Origin: Eutreptiella sp. 'Long Island Sound 2002'
Taxonomy: Eukaryota; Euglenozoa; Euglenophyceae; Eutreptiales; Eutreptiaceae
Assembly: GCA_964036045.1 (NCBI GenBank)
Contig: OZ038387.1
Span: 56,514,427-56,578,426 of the forward strand
DNA length: 64,000 bases
Direction of reading: 5' to 3'
The position numbers and the translations under genes are program-made. The notes under the pieces were generated by a model that worked only from the letters and a program-made list of their open reading frames with translations, did not search any database and was not told the origin of the DNA. Of the stretch, positions 10,363 through 20,240 are shown piece by piece (position 1 is the stretch's first letter; every line of letters begins with the position of its first letter).

Positions 10363-11067
10363 TCACAACCGGCCGCTGTCCCTGGTGAACTGGCACGACG
10401 CCCTGAACCAGTCCCTCAGGCGGCCACGGTAGCTCGCCTCCGCCAGCAGCCAATTCTGCCGGTGCAGGAATTCCTCATTCCAGATCTGCTGGAAGTGGTT
10501 TTCCCAGTAATCACCACTAATTGCAGTATTAGACTGCTCGCCTTCGCTGCTGCTGTCTTCAAGATCAGGCAAAGCTTGAGAGGAGGAACCAGATTCACTC
10601 GAGGAGGGAGATTCTCGACCGGGTTTAAGGTTGGGTGGGGCGTTCACACAACAATCAGCACAAGTATGAACTCCAGGCCAATGCCTATGGCCACAGTAAG
10701 GGCACTCTGATGGTTGATCTTCGGTTCGCTGGGGAGATGCTACGAAGGTAACCTCAGGGGGAACACGCAGTGACTCTCTACGAGTGATAGCCCCGCTAAA
10801 GTCCGATGATCTCAGAGTGTCCTTGGAGATTCCAGAAGCACCTTTGATTTTACCGGGCGCAGAGTCATGATTTCCTCTGCTACCATGTAGCCGCTGCATA
10901 GTGGTTGATCTTTGTTGTAACTGCGAAGCCTGTAGCCTTGATGCCCCAGGGGTCGTAACTCCCGACACTGCCCCTGATATCTCCGAACCCACATAACCCT
11001 CTTCACACCCATATCCAGCCTCTGGGAGCGACATATGCGAAGCACTTGTAAGTCCTTTGAACTCCAT
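10363..11067 (-). CDS. LTR-initiated leader ORF, in frame with Gag
   Basis: 234 codons. The ATG lies inside the 5' LTR. About 60 residues are LTR-encoded, residues 61-64 are encoded by the primer binding site itself, and the rest lies upstream of Gag. A possible zinc-binding motif CPYCGHRHWPGVHTCADC (122-139) is followed by a Ser/Glu-rich acidic stretch and a Trp/Arg-rich end. It terminates at a TGA in the same frame as Gag, and the codons after that TGA remain open and protein-like up to the Gag ATG. I infer an original single leader-Gag protein interrupted by one stop, or a readthrough arrangement. The function of the leader is unknown. Confidence 0.65.
   Translation of the reverse strand: MEFKGLTSASHMSLPEAGYGCEEGYVGSEISGAVSGVTTPGASRLQASQLQQRSTTMQRLHGSRGNHDSAPGKIKGASGISKDTLRSSDFSGAITRRESLRVPPEVTFVASPQRTEDQPSECPYCGHRHWPGVHTCADCCVNAPPNLKPGRESPSSSESGSSSQALPDLEDSSSEGEQSNTAISGDYWENHFQQIWNEEFLHRQNWLLAEASYRGRLRDWFRASCQFTRDSGRL
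10874..10885 (-). promoter_or_regulatory. Primer binding site, initiator tRNA-Met type
   Basis: The minus strand reads TGGTAGCAGAGG immediately after the 5' LTR with no gap. This is complementary to the 3' end of the eukaryotic initiator tRNA-Met (CCUCUGCUACCA), the standard primer of many Ty3/gypsy elements. Confidence 0.88.
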
Positions 11068-11366
11068 GGTGGAATATGAAGAGTACGAAAACCCGGTCTA
11101 CAAAAATGGAGCAGACATAGAATCTCAATGCGCATTCATCGCACATAATGACACAACGTGAAATCATTCGAAATAATTTAAATAAATCCCATAGGGAAAT
11201 CACGAAAGACAAATCCGACTCGACGCGCGCTCACAGGCGAGATCTGGCGGCGAACGGAAAACATGAAAACAAGCGGAAAATTTACTGCACTAATGTACAT
11301 CTGAGAATCATCCGAATTCTGATCACATTGATGTATAATCTGCGTGCTGTCACTGCTGCCGTTACA
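10886..11366 (-). repeat. 5' LTR (right on the plus strand)
   Basis: 481 bp, collinear with the 3' LTR. It should carry the promoter. The leader ATG at 11067 places translation start inside this LTR, so transcription must begin upstream of it (towards 11366). Confidence 0.93.
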
Positions 11367-11371
11367 GTGGA
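11367..11371. repeat. Target site duplication, right copy (GTGGA)
   Basis: Matches 1056-1060. Confidence 0.9.
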
Positions 11372-11925
11372 ATGGCGTACCAGCGAGCTAGGGTAAGGGA
11401 CACCCGGACGGGACGGCCTGCCACACGCAGCGCGCAACACGCGTGGCGGGGAGGGGGAAACGAGAGAGACACAACACCAGGTACCGGCCCGAACCCCCCG
11501 AACCGGCCGCGGGCGCCGCGCACACACAGACGGGGCACTGCACTCGCCAAGGCAGTAGTGGCGCACAGCGCCACGCCCCAACCCCTGGGCTAGGCAGCCT
11601 CCGCGCCAGCCCAAGCGGGTCCCACTGGCGACAAGCCAGTAGCACGGGCCCGGCGGCGCCGGCGCCCCGGGCGACCACGCATTAGGGGGGCGACGCAGTG
11701 GGTAAGCGCCCGCAGCCACGGCTGCGAATTGATGCACAGACCGGGGAGTGGCGAAACGGGGAAGCCGGGGAAGGACGGGGCTCCGAGCTCTGTGAACCCG
11801 GGGGACTCCGCCACCAGGCAGGAGGTGCGTCTTGGAGGGCCCCCCACTAGGACCCGGTGGGGAGGATATCACCTGGCCCGACCAGGTGGCCCCCCGGGGC
11901 CCAAAGGCGTCTAGTACCTGCAAAA
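11372..11925. other. GC-rich spacer, no supported gene
   Basis: Continuation of the DNA left of 1056. Open frames occur on both strands but are Pro/Arg/Gly-rich with no motif. I see no RNA gene. Confidence 0.5.
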
Positions 11926-13287
11926 TCAAACCTCAAACCAAACCTGTTCCGTTATTTCACGGTTTGTCAACAAAATGCCTAGGACTCTAATGCCATCTAC
12001 CCCAGATGCAGGGCCCTCGGCAGGAGATGGGGTGTCGTCGGCATCAATATATTCCGGGTGAGGAGGTGAGCAGGTTGAAGTTGGCTCAGGGCTAATGGGT
12101 CCGTGCAGCGCAGTGGTGCCGGGGTTAGCAGCTTGCATGGGCTCGGGAGATTCCACGTCGGCCATTGATGGCCACCAAACGTGTTCACGCGGCCAAAGAG
12201 CAGGGTCATCCCCTAAATCTTCCCCCCGTGGTGCAACGAGGCCGTTCAATTGAGCCTCGTACAGCCGTCGGCTATCCCCACAAAGGATGTCTTTCGCCCC
12301 ATTGATTCTTTGAATGACACTGATGTCAAACCTCTGAGCCCACAGCACCAGTTTCCGATACCGTTTTTTAACGACGGCCTCATCGGCCCCACGCGGCAGA
12401 CCTAGCAGTTCATGAGCCCACGGACCGCTCATGTCAAGCTGCTCCAAAACGGGCTGGCGGGCATCGTGGGTATCCTCCCACCCTACTTGTGCCTGCACTC
12501 GGGCGCAAAGATCGGCCTTGTTTTGCAAGGAGAGGAAAGAGATTGCTGTCTGGGTGAGCTCGCCCCGCTCTTCGGCCTCCTGGAGGAAAAAATCCTCCAC
12601 CTTTTTTCGAAAAGGAGAGTCCCCTAAGGATGCGACCCACGTTTCCAATTTTTGGATACAGTCACGGAGTTCCATTTTCTCCGTGCACTTGTGGATCTGT
12701 CTCTTTACCTCGTCCCAATCTTGGGACAGATCTACATCACCAACACTAGACGGCCCCGATGAAGCCGTCGAAGATTGAGAAGGTTGTGAGGTTTGTTGGC
12801 TTGAGGTAGGCGTCAAAGTAAGAGGGGTAGAAGGGCTGGGGAGCTCTGGTGAAGAGGACGTTTGGGAGGTGAACTCGCCTAGATCCGGCATGTCCAGATT
12901 CCGGGGTGTTTGCGAAATCCCTTCGTCTTCCGCGTCGTCCACCATCACTTCTGCTTCTGGGTCAGGTATGGCCTCGGCTGCAACCGGTTGGTCTGACGGC
13001 TGGGATGAGTTAGGCTTCGGGTCAGGCTTTGGGTCAGGCTTCGCGCTTTGGGACTCATGTTTGGGTGTGGAGATGGGCGCAGAGGTTAGTAACTGGTGCC
13101 CAGCCTCCGGCGTGAGTGTTTGTACCTCGGCTTGCGAGGCAAAGGAAACGCTCCGCTTCGTATGCTTTTGTGGGCCAGGCACGCTCCCCATTAATTCCAT
13201 CAGCGATGGCCCTTCTGCTGCCATGGCTGCAGCATATGCCGTTGCCTTGGCCTTCTTTTCATCGGAGATTGGTGTCTTCGATGGCAT
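11926..13287 (-). CDS. Hypothetical protein with J-domain-like segment
   Basis: 453 codons from the ATG at 13287, which has A at -3 and is followed by a Lys/Ala-rich start. The frame is open 31 codons further upstream, but that part overlaps the dispersed repeat beginning at 13355, so I prefer 13287. The N-terminal half is Ser/Pro/Thr/Gln-rich with a short PKPDPKPDPKP repeat, likely disordered. About residues 210-285 form a charged helical region. About 290-342 reads like a J domain (ELLGLPRG, then KKRYRKL, then INGAKDIL and RRLYEAQ), but the HPD tripeptide needed to stimulate Hsp70 is absent. If it is expressed, it may be a J-like scaffold rather than an active co-chaperone. It could be a single-exon host gene or an ORF of an unrecognised mobile element. 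Confidence 0.5.
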   Translation of the reverse strand: MPSKTPISDEKKAKATAYAAAMAAEGPSLMELMGSVPGPQKHTKRSVSFASQAEVQTLTPEAGHQLLTSAPISTPKHESQSAKPDPKPDPKPNSSQPSDQPVAAEAIPDPEAEVMVDDAEDEGISQTPRNLDMPDLGEFTSQTSSSPELPSPSTPLTLTPTSSQQTSQPSQSSTASSGPSSVGDVDLSQDWDEVKRQIHKCTEKMELRDCIQKLETWVASLGDSPFRKKVEDFFLQEAEERGELTQTAISFLSLQNKADLCARVQAQVGWEDTHDARQPVLEQLDMSGPWAHELLGLPRGADEAVVKKRYRKLVLWAQRFDISVIQRINGAKDILCGDSRRLYEAQLNGLVAPRGEDLGDDPALWPREHVWWPSMADVESPEPMQAANPGTTALHGPISPEPTSTCSPPHPEYIDADDTPSPAEGPASGVDGIRVLGILLTNREITEQVWFEV

Positions 13288-13354
13288 TCTAGAAGTGCAC
13301 GTCATGATCCAGGCGATTGGGGTTGAAAGCCGGTGCGTGCATCTCAACTGAGGG

Positions 13355-13441
13355 CTTGGGTTGTCACACACGGAACGCAAAACGTGTCAACCTGTACCAA
13401 CTCCCTTCAAGTGGAAGTCCACACCCTCCTTCTCAATATGT

Positions 13442-13479
<38 letters not shown>

Positions 13480-13596
13480 GTATGTATGTATGTATACAGA
13501 TATATATATATGTGTGTGTGTGTGTGTTTGTGTGTGTAATATATATGTATATATATATATATATGTGTGTGAGTGTGTGTGTCTGTATATATCTAT

Positions 13597-13649
<53 letters not shown>

Positions 13650-14005
13650 GATGTACATAGGCTCAAGAGGCACCTGACATAGGGCAGTGGGAGGGACAGG
13701 ACGTCCCCTTGGTAAGACCTTTTTCCTGCACTGTCAAAGGAGGCATCCCGAGCTCCCGAAGATACCTACCTACCTACCTACAGATGTACATACATGTATT
13801 TGTATATATATGTATATATATATCACTTGAAGGGAGTAGAAATTGAGTAGGAGGGAGGTGATATTCGCTTGGAGGGAGTGGATTTTCACTCGGAGGGAGC
13901 GGAAACTGAGCAGGAGGGAGGTGAAATTGAGTAGGAAGGAGTGGATATTCACTTGGAGGGAGTTGAAATTAAGGGGAAGGGAGTGTATTTTCACTTGGAG
14001 GGAGT

Positions 14006-14048
<43 letters not shown>

Positions 14049-14185
14049 TACATGGATGTACATACAGGTAGGTAGGTAGGTATCTTCGGGAGCTCGGGAT
14101 GCCTCCTTTGACATTGCAGGAAGAAGGTCTTACCAAGAGGACGTCCTGTGCCTCCCACTGCCCTATGTCAGGTGCCTCTTGAGCC
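13355..14185. repeat. Dispersed repeat with long inverted arms, copy 1
   Basis: Starts at the shared boundary GGGTTGTCACACACGG. After CA/TA microsatellites, a left arm (13660-13790) is repeated in inverse orientation at 14058-14185, with only a few mismatches over about 128 bp. Between the arms lies a short minisatellite of GGAGGGAGT-type units (13825-14005) flanked by TA/TATG repeats. The RNA or single strand could fold into a large hairpin. Copies 2 and 3 (21403 and 49739) keep only the left arm. It may be a non-autonomous inverted-repeat transposon or an inverted duplication. No coding capacity. Confidence 0.65.
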
Positions 14186-14639
14186 GCTCCCGCATGTGCT
14201 TGGGAAGGCATTGTCGCGGCCACCCGGTCCATGTGTCCCAGGTGGGAGGGTGTCCCCACATGTGTCCGTCGGTAGGGCCACATGCCCCCTCCTTTGGGCG
14301 GCAGCTCTGGGGGCTGCCCAGCCGTGTGGAGTATCTCTCACCACAAGGGGTATTGCTCCCGCTAGTCTACGGTTCGACCGCCTCACCCTTGTGGTTTGAG
14401 TTGCGGGGCCACTCTGCTTGGCAGGTGACCCCCTCCTGGACTGTGTACCGGCTCGCCTGTTACCGGTTGCTTCCATGGCTCCGGGTGACGTTTGCCTTGG
14501 TCCCCGATGCAGCCTGGCCGGGCTCGGACCAGTGGCCTTGGAGTACCGCTCCTGCCACTGGCCCGGTGGGTCGGCTGGGTCGCCCCAGTGCGTCCGACCC
14601 ATGGGGTATTGGTTCTTTCCTGTCCCTCGGCCGCCCTAC
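14186..14639. other. Spacer, no gene recognised
   Basis: Mixed-composition sequence between the inverted-arm repeat and the first 65-bp units. The plus strand is open in two frames with Cys/Trp/Pro-rich low-information peptides. I see no motif. Confidence 0.4.
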
Positions 14640-14842
14640 GTGTGTGCAGTGTCCTGGGCTGCTTGGCTCCTGTTCACCGGTGTGCCCGCGTGGTTTGCTC
14701 TGTTGCGTCTGCGGTGTCCTGGGCCACTTGGTTCCTGTTCACCGGTGTGCTCGCTCGGTGTGTTGTGTTGCGTGTGCGGTGTCCTGGGCCACTTGGCTCC
14801 CGTTCACCGGTGTGCGCGCTGTGTGCGGTGCGCGCGTGCCAT
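14640..14842. repeat. Short outlier of the 65-bp minisatellite, three diverged units
   Basis: The core TGGCTCCTGTTCACCGG (with variants) recurs at 14664, 14729 and 14794, exactly 65 bp apart, as in the main array beginning at 16856. Confidence 0.85.
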
Positions 14843-14876
14843 GGGTGGTTGTGTCCCTCTTCATCCCCCCTTAAAT

Positions 14877-14902
14877 TTTTTTTTTTTGTTTTTTTTTTTT
14901 TG
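14877..14902 (-). other. Poly-T tract (poly-A on the minus strand)
   Basis: Two runs of 12-14 T separated by one G. It lies at the left edge of a 2-kb segment whose open frames are on the minus strand, so it could be the tail of a retroposed minus-strand transcript. No AATAAA signal seen beside it. Confidence 0.5.
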
Positions 14903-15243
14903 AAAGAAAAGGAAAAACAGGGGCGCGCGTACACTGCAGGCACAGGCACCGGCAGCTGGTGCGGCGGTGCAACAGTGTTGTGTCCTCTGGCGTGTGTCGT
15001 CGGTGCTGTGGCAGCGGTCGCGCCCCAGGGGTGCGGCTCGTGCGTCCTGATGTACACGGGCTTGGGTCACGGTGGGTTTGGGGAGGTGTCTCTTTGCTTC
15101 TGGAGCTGGCTGGTTAGGCGGCTGTGGGGGCTGTGGGTGGGGGCTGTGGTTACGTTGTATCCTCGGCGGGCCTGGTTAGGAGTCAAGGGTTAGCGGTTTC
15201 GGGGTGTGGCTCGGGTTTGATTTGTGTTTGGGTTTTGGCTCGG

Positions 15244-16822
15244 TTAGGCGGTTGCGACGGTAGCGGGCCTGGGTTCGGTGCCTTTGGGCGTAGTGGTGCC
15301 CGTTGTCGTGTGCGTCGGCGTCCTTTGGCGTCCGGTTCGTTTGGTGACTTCTGGGCGGGGCCTGGCGTGGCGCCCCGTGGTGGTGGTTTGCTGGGTAACG
15401 GGGTTAGGTGGCGGCGCCGCTGGCCGGGGGGTCGAGCGCGTCGTGTTGTCTGGTGCGCAGGGCTCCTGGGGTGCTGTGGGTGCCGCCAGTGTCGGTGCGC
15501 CGACGCTTGTGGGGTGGTGAGGGGGGGTGTTTGTGCGGGGCTGGGCTTTGGGTGATGTCCCACAGGCAGATGCCGTCTCGCTGTGTCTCCTGGAGGGTCT
15601 CCCGCAGGCGCCTAAGGACATACGGGTGGTCCTGGGGCGCGGGGAGGTTGCAGGGGTGGACTCCCAGGGGTTGGAGCGCATCGGCCAGCATGGCTTCCCA
15701 TGCGGCCTGCGGCATCCACCCCCCCGCCGGCCCGAGGCGGCAGTTCTCCACCGGCTCTTGCGGGGCCGATGGACCAGGCCCTCGAGGGAGGGCTCTCCCC
15801 GGGCCCACTTTCGCAGCTCCCAGAGCTGCGTGTGGGTCCAGCGCTGCCACCATTGTCCCTGGGCGGGCCCGCGGTCTTGGGCGGGGGAGTGGGCGTGGGT
15901 GGGTGTGACGGGGTCGTGGGGACTGGTGGCGGTGGCGGGCCTGGTGGATTCCTCGTAGTCCTGTTCCGTTGGGGTGCGCGGGGAGTGGGGGCGTGCGCGG
16001 ATGTGGACCCGCGGGTGTGCGCGCACGGTCTCCGCCTCGGGGTTGGGCGGGGACTCGCGGCGGCGGCGGTAGTGGGGCATGCGCTGCATGTGCGCTGTCA
16101 TCGGGGGTTGGTAGGGGGGCGGGGACGCTGCTGGCGGACCCTGGCGTCGTTCTGGCCTGGTCGGGGGCAGTCCGTGGGCCTGGGGTGCGGGCTTTGAGGG
16201 GTGGCGGGACGAGGTGCGTCGTGCTTCGGCCGCGGCGCGCTCCGCTGTGGAGGTGGTGGCGGCGGCGCCGGTGACGGTGGGGGGGCGCCGTGTTGGGCGC
16301 TGCTGCCTCCGGGCCTGGGACGGCTGGGGCCGAATGTCATAGAGGACGTCCTCGGGGGGCCGGGCTCGCGCTGCCGTCGTGGTGCCGGGTTTGGACTCGG
16401 GTTTGGGCTTGGCTGCGGGTTGCGGTCGTGGCGCGCTGACGGGTTCGGGTGGCTGTTTGGCGGCGGTCTTGGGTTTCGGCTGGGTCGCGGCTGTGGGCCT
16501 CGTCGGGGCGTGGGCCTTGGCGGCGGTGGGGTTGCTCGCGGTGAGGGCGGGTTTTGGGGGCCCGCTTGGAAGGTGTCCCCCGCGGCCTGGGGGGTGGAGT
16601 GCTGGATGAGGACGTGGTGGTGTTGGTGGATGAGGTGGTCGTGGTGGTAGAGGTTGTGGAGTCGGAGGCGGAGGAGAGGGCTGTGGGGGACGGCGGAGGG
16701 TCCTGGGCTTCGGGGGCGGGCGTATGATGCTGGGTCCCGCTGGGTTGGCCTTGGCCGGACGGTTGGTCTTGGTGGTCTGACATGGTGTTTCTTTCCTGCA
16801 GGGCGGCGTGGGCTGGGTTCAT
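15244..16822 (-). pseudogene. Possible decayed or retroposed gene, several frames
   Basis: Minus-strand frames that look more protein-like than the surroundings: a Ser/Thr/Pro-rich start at 16783 (ATG in context ACCATGTCAG) running to 16337, a frame from 16101 containing a Trp-rich stretch (QLWELRKWARGEPSLEG), and a frame from 15853 with WMPQAAWEAMLADALQPLGV and QDHPYVLRRLRETLQET. They are in different frames, which would need frameshifts or introns. I do not recognise a family; a gag-like or host origin is possible. The poly-A tail at 14877 and the 65-bp units on both sides suggest an insertion into the minisatellite. Confidence 0.3.
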
Positions 16823-16855
16823 TTTGGGGGCGGGTTGCTCGTGTGGTGTGCCGTG

Positions 16856-19800
16856 CCGCTTGGCTCCTGTTCACCGGTGTGCACGCTCTGTGTGTGGTGT
16901 TGTGTGTACGGTGTCCGGGGCCCCCTGGCTCCTGTTCACCGGTGTGCACGCTCTGTGTGCGGTGGTGCGTGTACGGTGTCCTTAGCCTCCTGGCTCCTGT
17001 TCACCGGTGTGCACGCTCTGCGTGTGGTGCTGTGTGTACGGTGTCCTGGGCCTCCTGGCTCCTGTTCACCGGTGCGCACGCTCTGCGTGTGGTGCTGTGT
17101 GTACGGTGTCCTGGGCCTCCTGGCTCCTGTTCACCGGTGCGCACGCTCTGCGTGTGGTGTTGCGTGTACGGCGTCCTGGGCCTCCTGGCTCCTGTTCACC
17201 GGTGTGCACGCTCTGTGTGTGCTGTTGCGTGTACGGTGTCCTGGGCCTCCTGGCTCCTGTTCACCGGTGTGCACGCTCTGTGTGTGGTGTTGCGTGTACG
17301 GTGTCCTGGGCCTCCTGGCTCCTGTTCACCGGTGTGCACGCTCTGCGTGTGGTGTTGTGTGTACGGTGTCCTGGGCCTCCTGGCTCCTGTTCACCGGTGT
17401 GCACGCTCTGTGTGTGGTGTTGCGTGTACGGCGTCCTGGGCCTCCTGGCTCCTGTTCACCGGTGTGCTCGCTCTGTGCGTGGTGTTGCGTGTACGGCGTC
17501 CTGGGCCCCCTGGCTCCTGTTCATCGGTGTGCACCCTCTGTGTGTGGTGTTGCGTGCACGGCGTCCTGGGCCTCCTGGCTCCTGTTCACCGGTGTGCACG
17601 CTCTGTGTGTGGTGTTGCGTGTACGGTGTCCTGGGCCTCCTGGCTCCTGTTCACCGGTGTGCACGCTCTGTGTGTGGTGTTGCGTGTACGGTGTCCTGGG
17701 CCTCCTGGCTCCTGTTCACCGGTGTGCACGCTCTGTGTGTGGTGCTGTGTGTACGGCGTCCTGGGCCTCCTGGCTCCTGTTCACCGGTGTGCACGCTCTG
17801 CGTGTGGTGTTGTGTGTACGGTGTCCTGGGCCTCCTGGCTCCTGTTCACCGGTGTGCACGCTCTGCGCGTGGTGTTGCGTGTACGGTGTCCCGGGCCTCC
17901 TGGTTCCTGTTCATCGGTGTGCACGCTCTGTGTGTGGTGGTGCGTGTACGGCGTCCTGGGCCTCCTGGCTCCTGTTCACCGGTGTGCACGCTCCGTGGGT
18001 GGTGTTGCGTGTACGGCGTCCTGGGCCTCCTGGCTCCTGTTCACCGGTGTGCTCGCTCTGTGCGTGGTGTTGCGTGTACGGCGTCCTGGGCCCCCTGGCT
18101 CCTGTTCATCGGTGTGCACGCTCTGTGTGTGGTGTTGCGTGCACGGCGTCCTGGGCCTCCTGGCTCCTGTTCACCGGTGTGCACGCTCTGTGTGTGGTGT
18201 TGCGTGTACGGTGTCCTGGGCCTCCTGGCTCCTGTTCACCGGTGTGCACGCTCTGTGTGTGGTGCTGTGTGTACGGCGTCCTGGGCCTCCTGGCTCCTGT
18301 TCACCGGTGTGCACGCTCTGCGTGTGGTGTTGTGTGTACGGTGTCCTGGGCCTCCTGGCTCCTGTTCACTGGTGTGCACGCTCTGCGCGTGGTGTTACGT
18401 GTACGGCGTCCTGGGCCCCCTGGCTCCTGTTCATCGGTGTGCACGCTCTGTGTGTGGTGGTGCGTGTACGGCGTCCTGGGCCTCCTGGCTCCTGTTCACC
18501 GGTGTGCACGCTCTGTGTGTGGTGTTGCGTGTACGGTACCCTGGGCCTCCTGGCTCCTGTTCACCGGTGTGCACGCTCTGCGTGTGATGCTGTGTGTACG
18601 GTGTCCTGGGCCTCCTGGCTCCTGTTCACCGGTGTGCTCGCTCTGTGTGTGGTGTTGCACGTATGCGTCCTGGGCCTCCTGGCTCCTGTTCACCGGTGTG
18701 CACGCTCTGTGTGTGGTGTTGCGTGCACGGTGTCCTGGGCCTCCTGGCTCCTGTTCACCGGTGTGCACGCTCTGTGTGTGGTGTTGCGTGTACGGTGTCC
18801 TGGGCCTCCTGGCTCCTGTTCACCGGTGTGCACGCTCTGTGTGTGGTGCTGTGTGTACGGCGTCCTGGGCCTCCTGGCTCCTGTTCACCGGTGTGCACGC
18901 TCTGCGTGTGGTGTTGTGTGTACGGTGTCCTGGGCCTCCTGGCTCCTGTTCACCGGTGTGCACGCTCTGCGCGTGGTGTTGCGTGTACGGTATCCTGGGC
19001 CTCCTGGCTCCTGTTCACCGGTGTGCACGCTCTGTGCGTGGTGTTGCGTGTACGGCGTCCTGGGCCCCCTGGCTCCTGTTCACCGGTGTGCACGCTCTGT
19101 GTTTGGTGTTGCGTGTACGGCGTCCTGGGCCTCCTGGCTCCTGTTCACCGGTGTGCACCCTCTGTGTGTGGTGTTGCGTGTACCGTGTCCTGGGCCTCCT
19201 GGCTCCTGTTCACCGGTGTGCACGCTCTGCGTGTGGTGCTGTGTGTACGGTGTCCTGGGCCTCCTGGCTCCTGTTCACCGGTGTGCACGCCCTGTGTGTG
19301 GTGTTGCCTGCACGGTGTCCTGGGCCTCCTGGCTCCTGTTCACCGGTGTGTACGCTCTGCGTGTGGTGGTGCGTGTACGGTGTCCTGGGCCTCCTGGCTC
19401 CTGTTGACCGGTGTGCACGCTCTGTGTGTGGTGTTGCGTGTACGGCGTCCTGGGCCTCCTGGCTCCTGTTCACCGGTGTGCACGCTTTCCGTGTGGTGTT
19501 GCGTGTACGGTGTCCTGGGCCTCCTGGCTCCTGTTCACCGGTGTGCACGCTCTGTGTGTGGTGTTGCGTGTACGGTGTCCTCGGCCTCCTGGCTCCTGTT
19601 CACCGGTGTGCACGCTCTTTGTGCGTGTACGGTGTCCTGGGCCTGCTGGCTCCTGTTCACCGGTGTGCACGCTCTGTGTGTGGTGGTGCGTGTACGGCGT
19701 CCTGGGCCTCCTTGTTCCCGTTCACCGGTGTGCGCGCTCTGTGTGTGGTGGTGCGTGTACGGTGTCCTGGGCCTTTTGGCTCCTGTTCACCGGTGTGCAC

Positions 19801-19892
19801 GCTCTGTGTGTGGTGTTGTGTGTACGGTGTCCTGGGCCTCCTGGCTCCTGTTCACCGCTGTGCACGCTCTGTGCGTGGCGTTGCGTGTGCCT
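16856..19892. repeat. 65-bp minisatellite array, about 47 units
   Basis: The unit contains TGGCTCCTGTTCACCGGTGT and recurs every 65 bp (16861, 16926, 16991, 17056 and on), with a few shorter units near 18660 and 19620. Units differ by scattered substitutions. Because 65 is not a multiple of three and the unit has no stop, all three plus-strand frames stay open and translate to the same 65-residue period. The very long frames here (for example 16808-20257 and 16654-19407) are by-products of the repeat, not evidence for genes. Confidence 0.92.
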
Positions 19893-20235
19893 TTTGGCCC
19901 TTTTGTGCTGGTGTGGTCGTGTGGTGTGTGTTGTGTTGTGCGTGTGGTGTCCTGGGACACTTGGTTCGTGTTCTCCGCTGTCGCGGTGTGTTGCGGTGTT
20001 TGTGGTGTCCGGTGTGCGGTGTTGCGTGTGCGGTGTCCTGGGCCTCCCGGCCCCTGTTCACCGGTGCGTGTGCACGGTGTGTTGCGTGGTGTGTGCGGTG
20101 TGGGTGTGGGTGCGTGCTCGCGTGTGCCATACCGTTGCCGCGACGTTGCGGACTCTTTGTTTTTGTTGAAACACTTTTCTTTACACATTGCTTCCTATGG
20201 CGTCTTACTTATTCTTCCCGTCCTGGACTCGTTGA
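19893..20235. repeat. Degenerate edge of the 65-bp array
   Basis: Diverged fragments of the same unit (for example near 20030-20065) grade into unique sequence ending with T-rich DNA before the 82/84-bp array. Confidence 0.5.
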
Positions 20236-20240
20236 TTTTG

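Larger units (their letters stand above)
1061..11366 (-). mobile_element. Ty3/gypsy chromovirus LTR retrotransposon, near complete
   Basis: A 10.3-kb element read on the minus strand. Both LTRs are 481 bp, begin TGTA and end TACA, and differ at about 12 positions by my hand count (roughly 97.5% identity). The matching 5-bp flanks show one integration event. From the 5' end the internal part carries a primer binding site, a leader frame, Gag, protease-RT-RNase H, integrase with a C-terminal chromodomain, and a polypurine tract. Family knowledge: chromodomain integrases define chromoviruses and bias integration towards certain chromatin. The coding region is interrupted by one UGA before Gag, by two stops between Gag and Pol, and by a frameshift between RNase H and integrase. 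This copy is therefore likely defective unless recoding is used. The low LTR divergence suggests a fairly recent insertion. Confidence 0.93.

Noticed and set aside
4807-10365. Altered genetic code (stops read as sense) to explain in-frame TGA, TAA and TAG
   Set aside because: Frames of 600-2200 codons contain no internal stops of any type, and the interruptions lie at few junctions; mutation or local recoding is simpler.
14360-14395. tRNA T-arm-like GGTTCGACC
   Set aside because: No flanking complementary stem, anticodon arm or acceptor pairing could be built on either strand.
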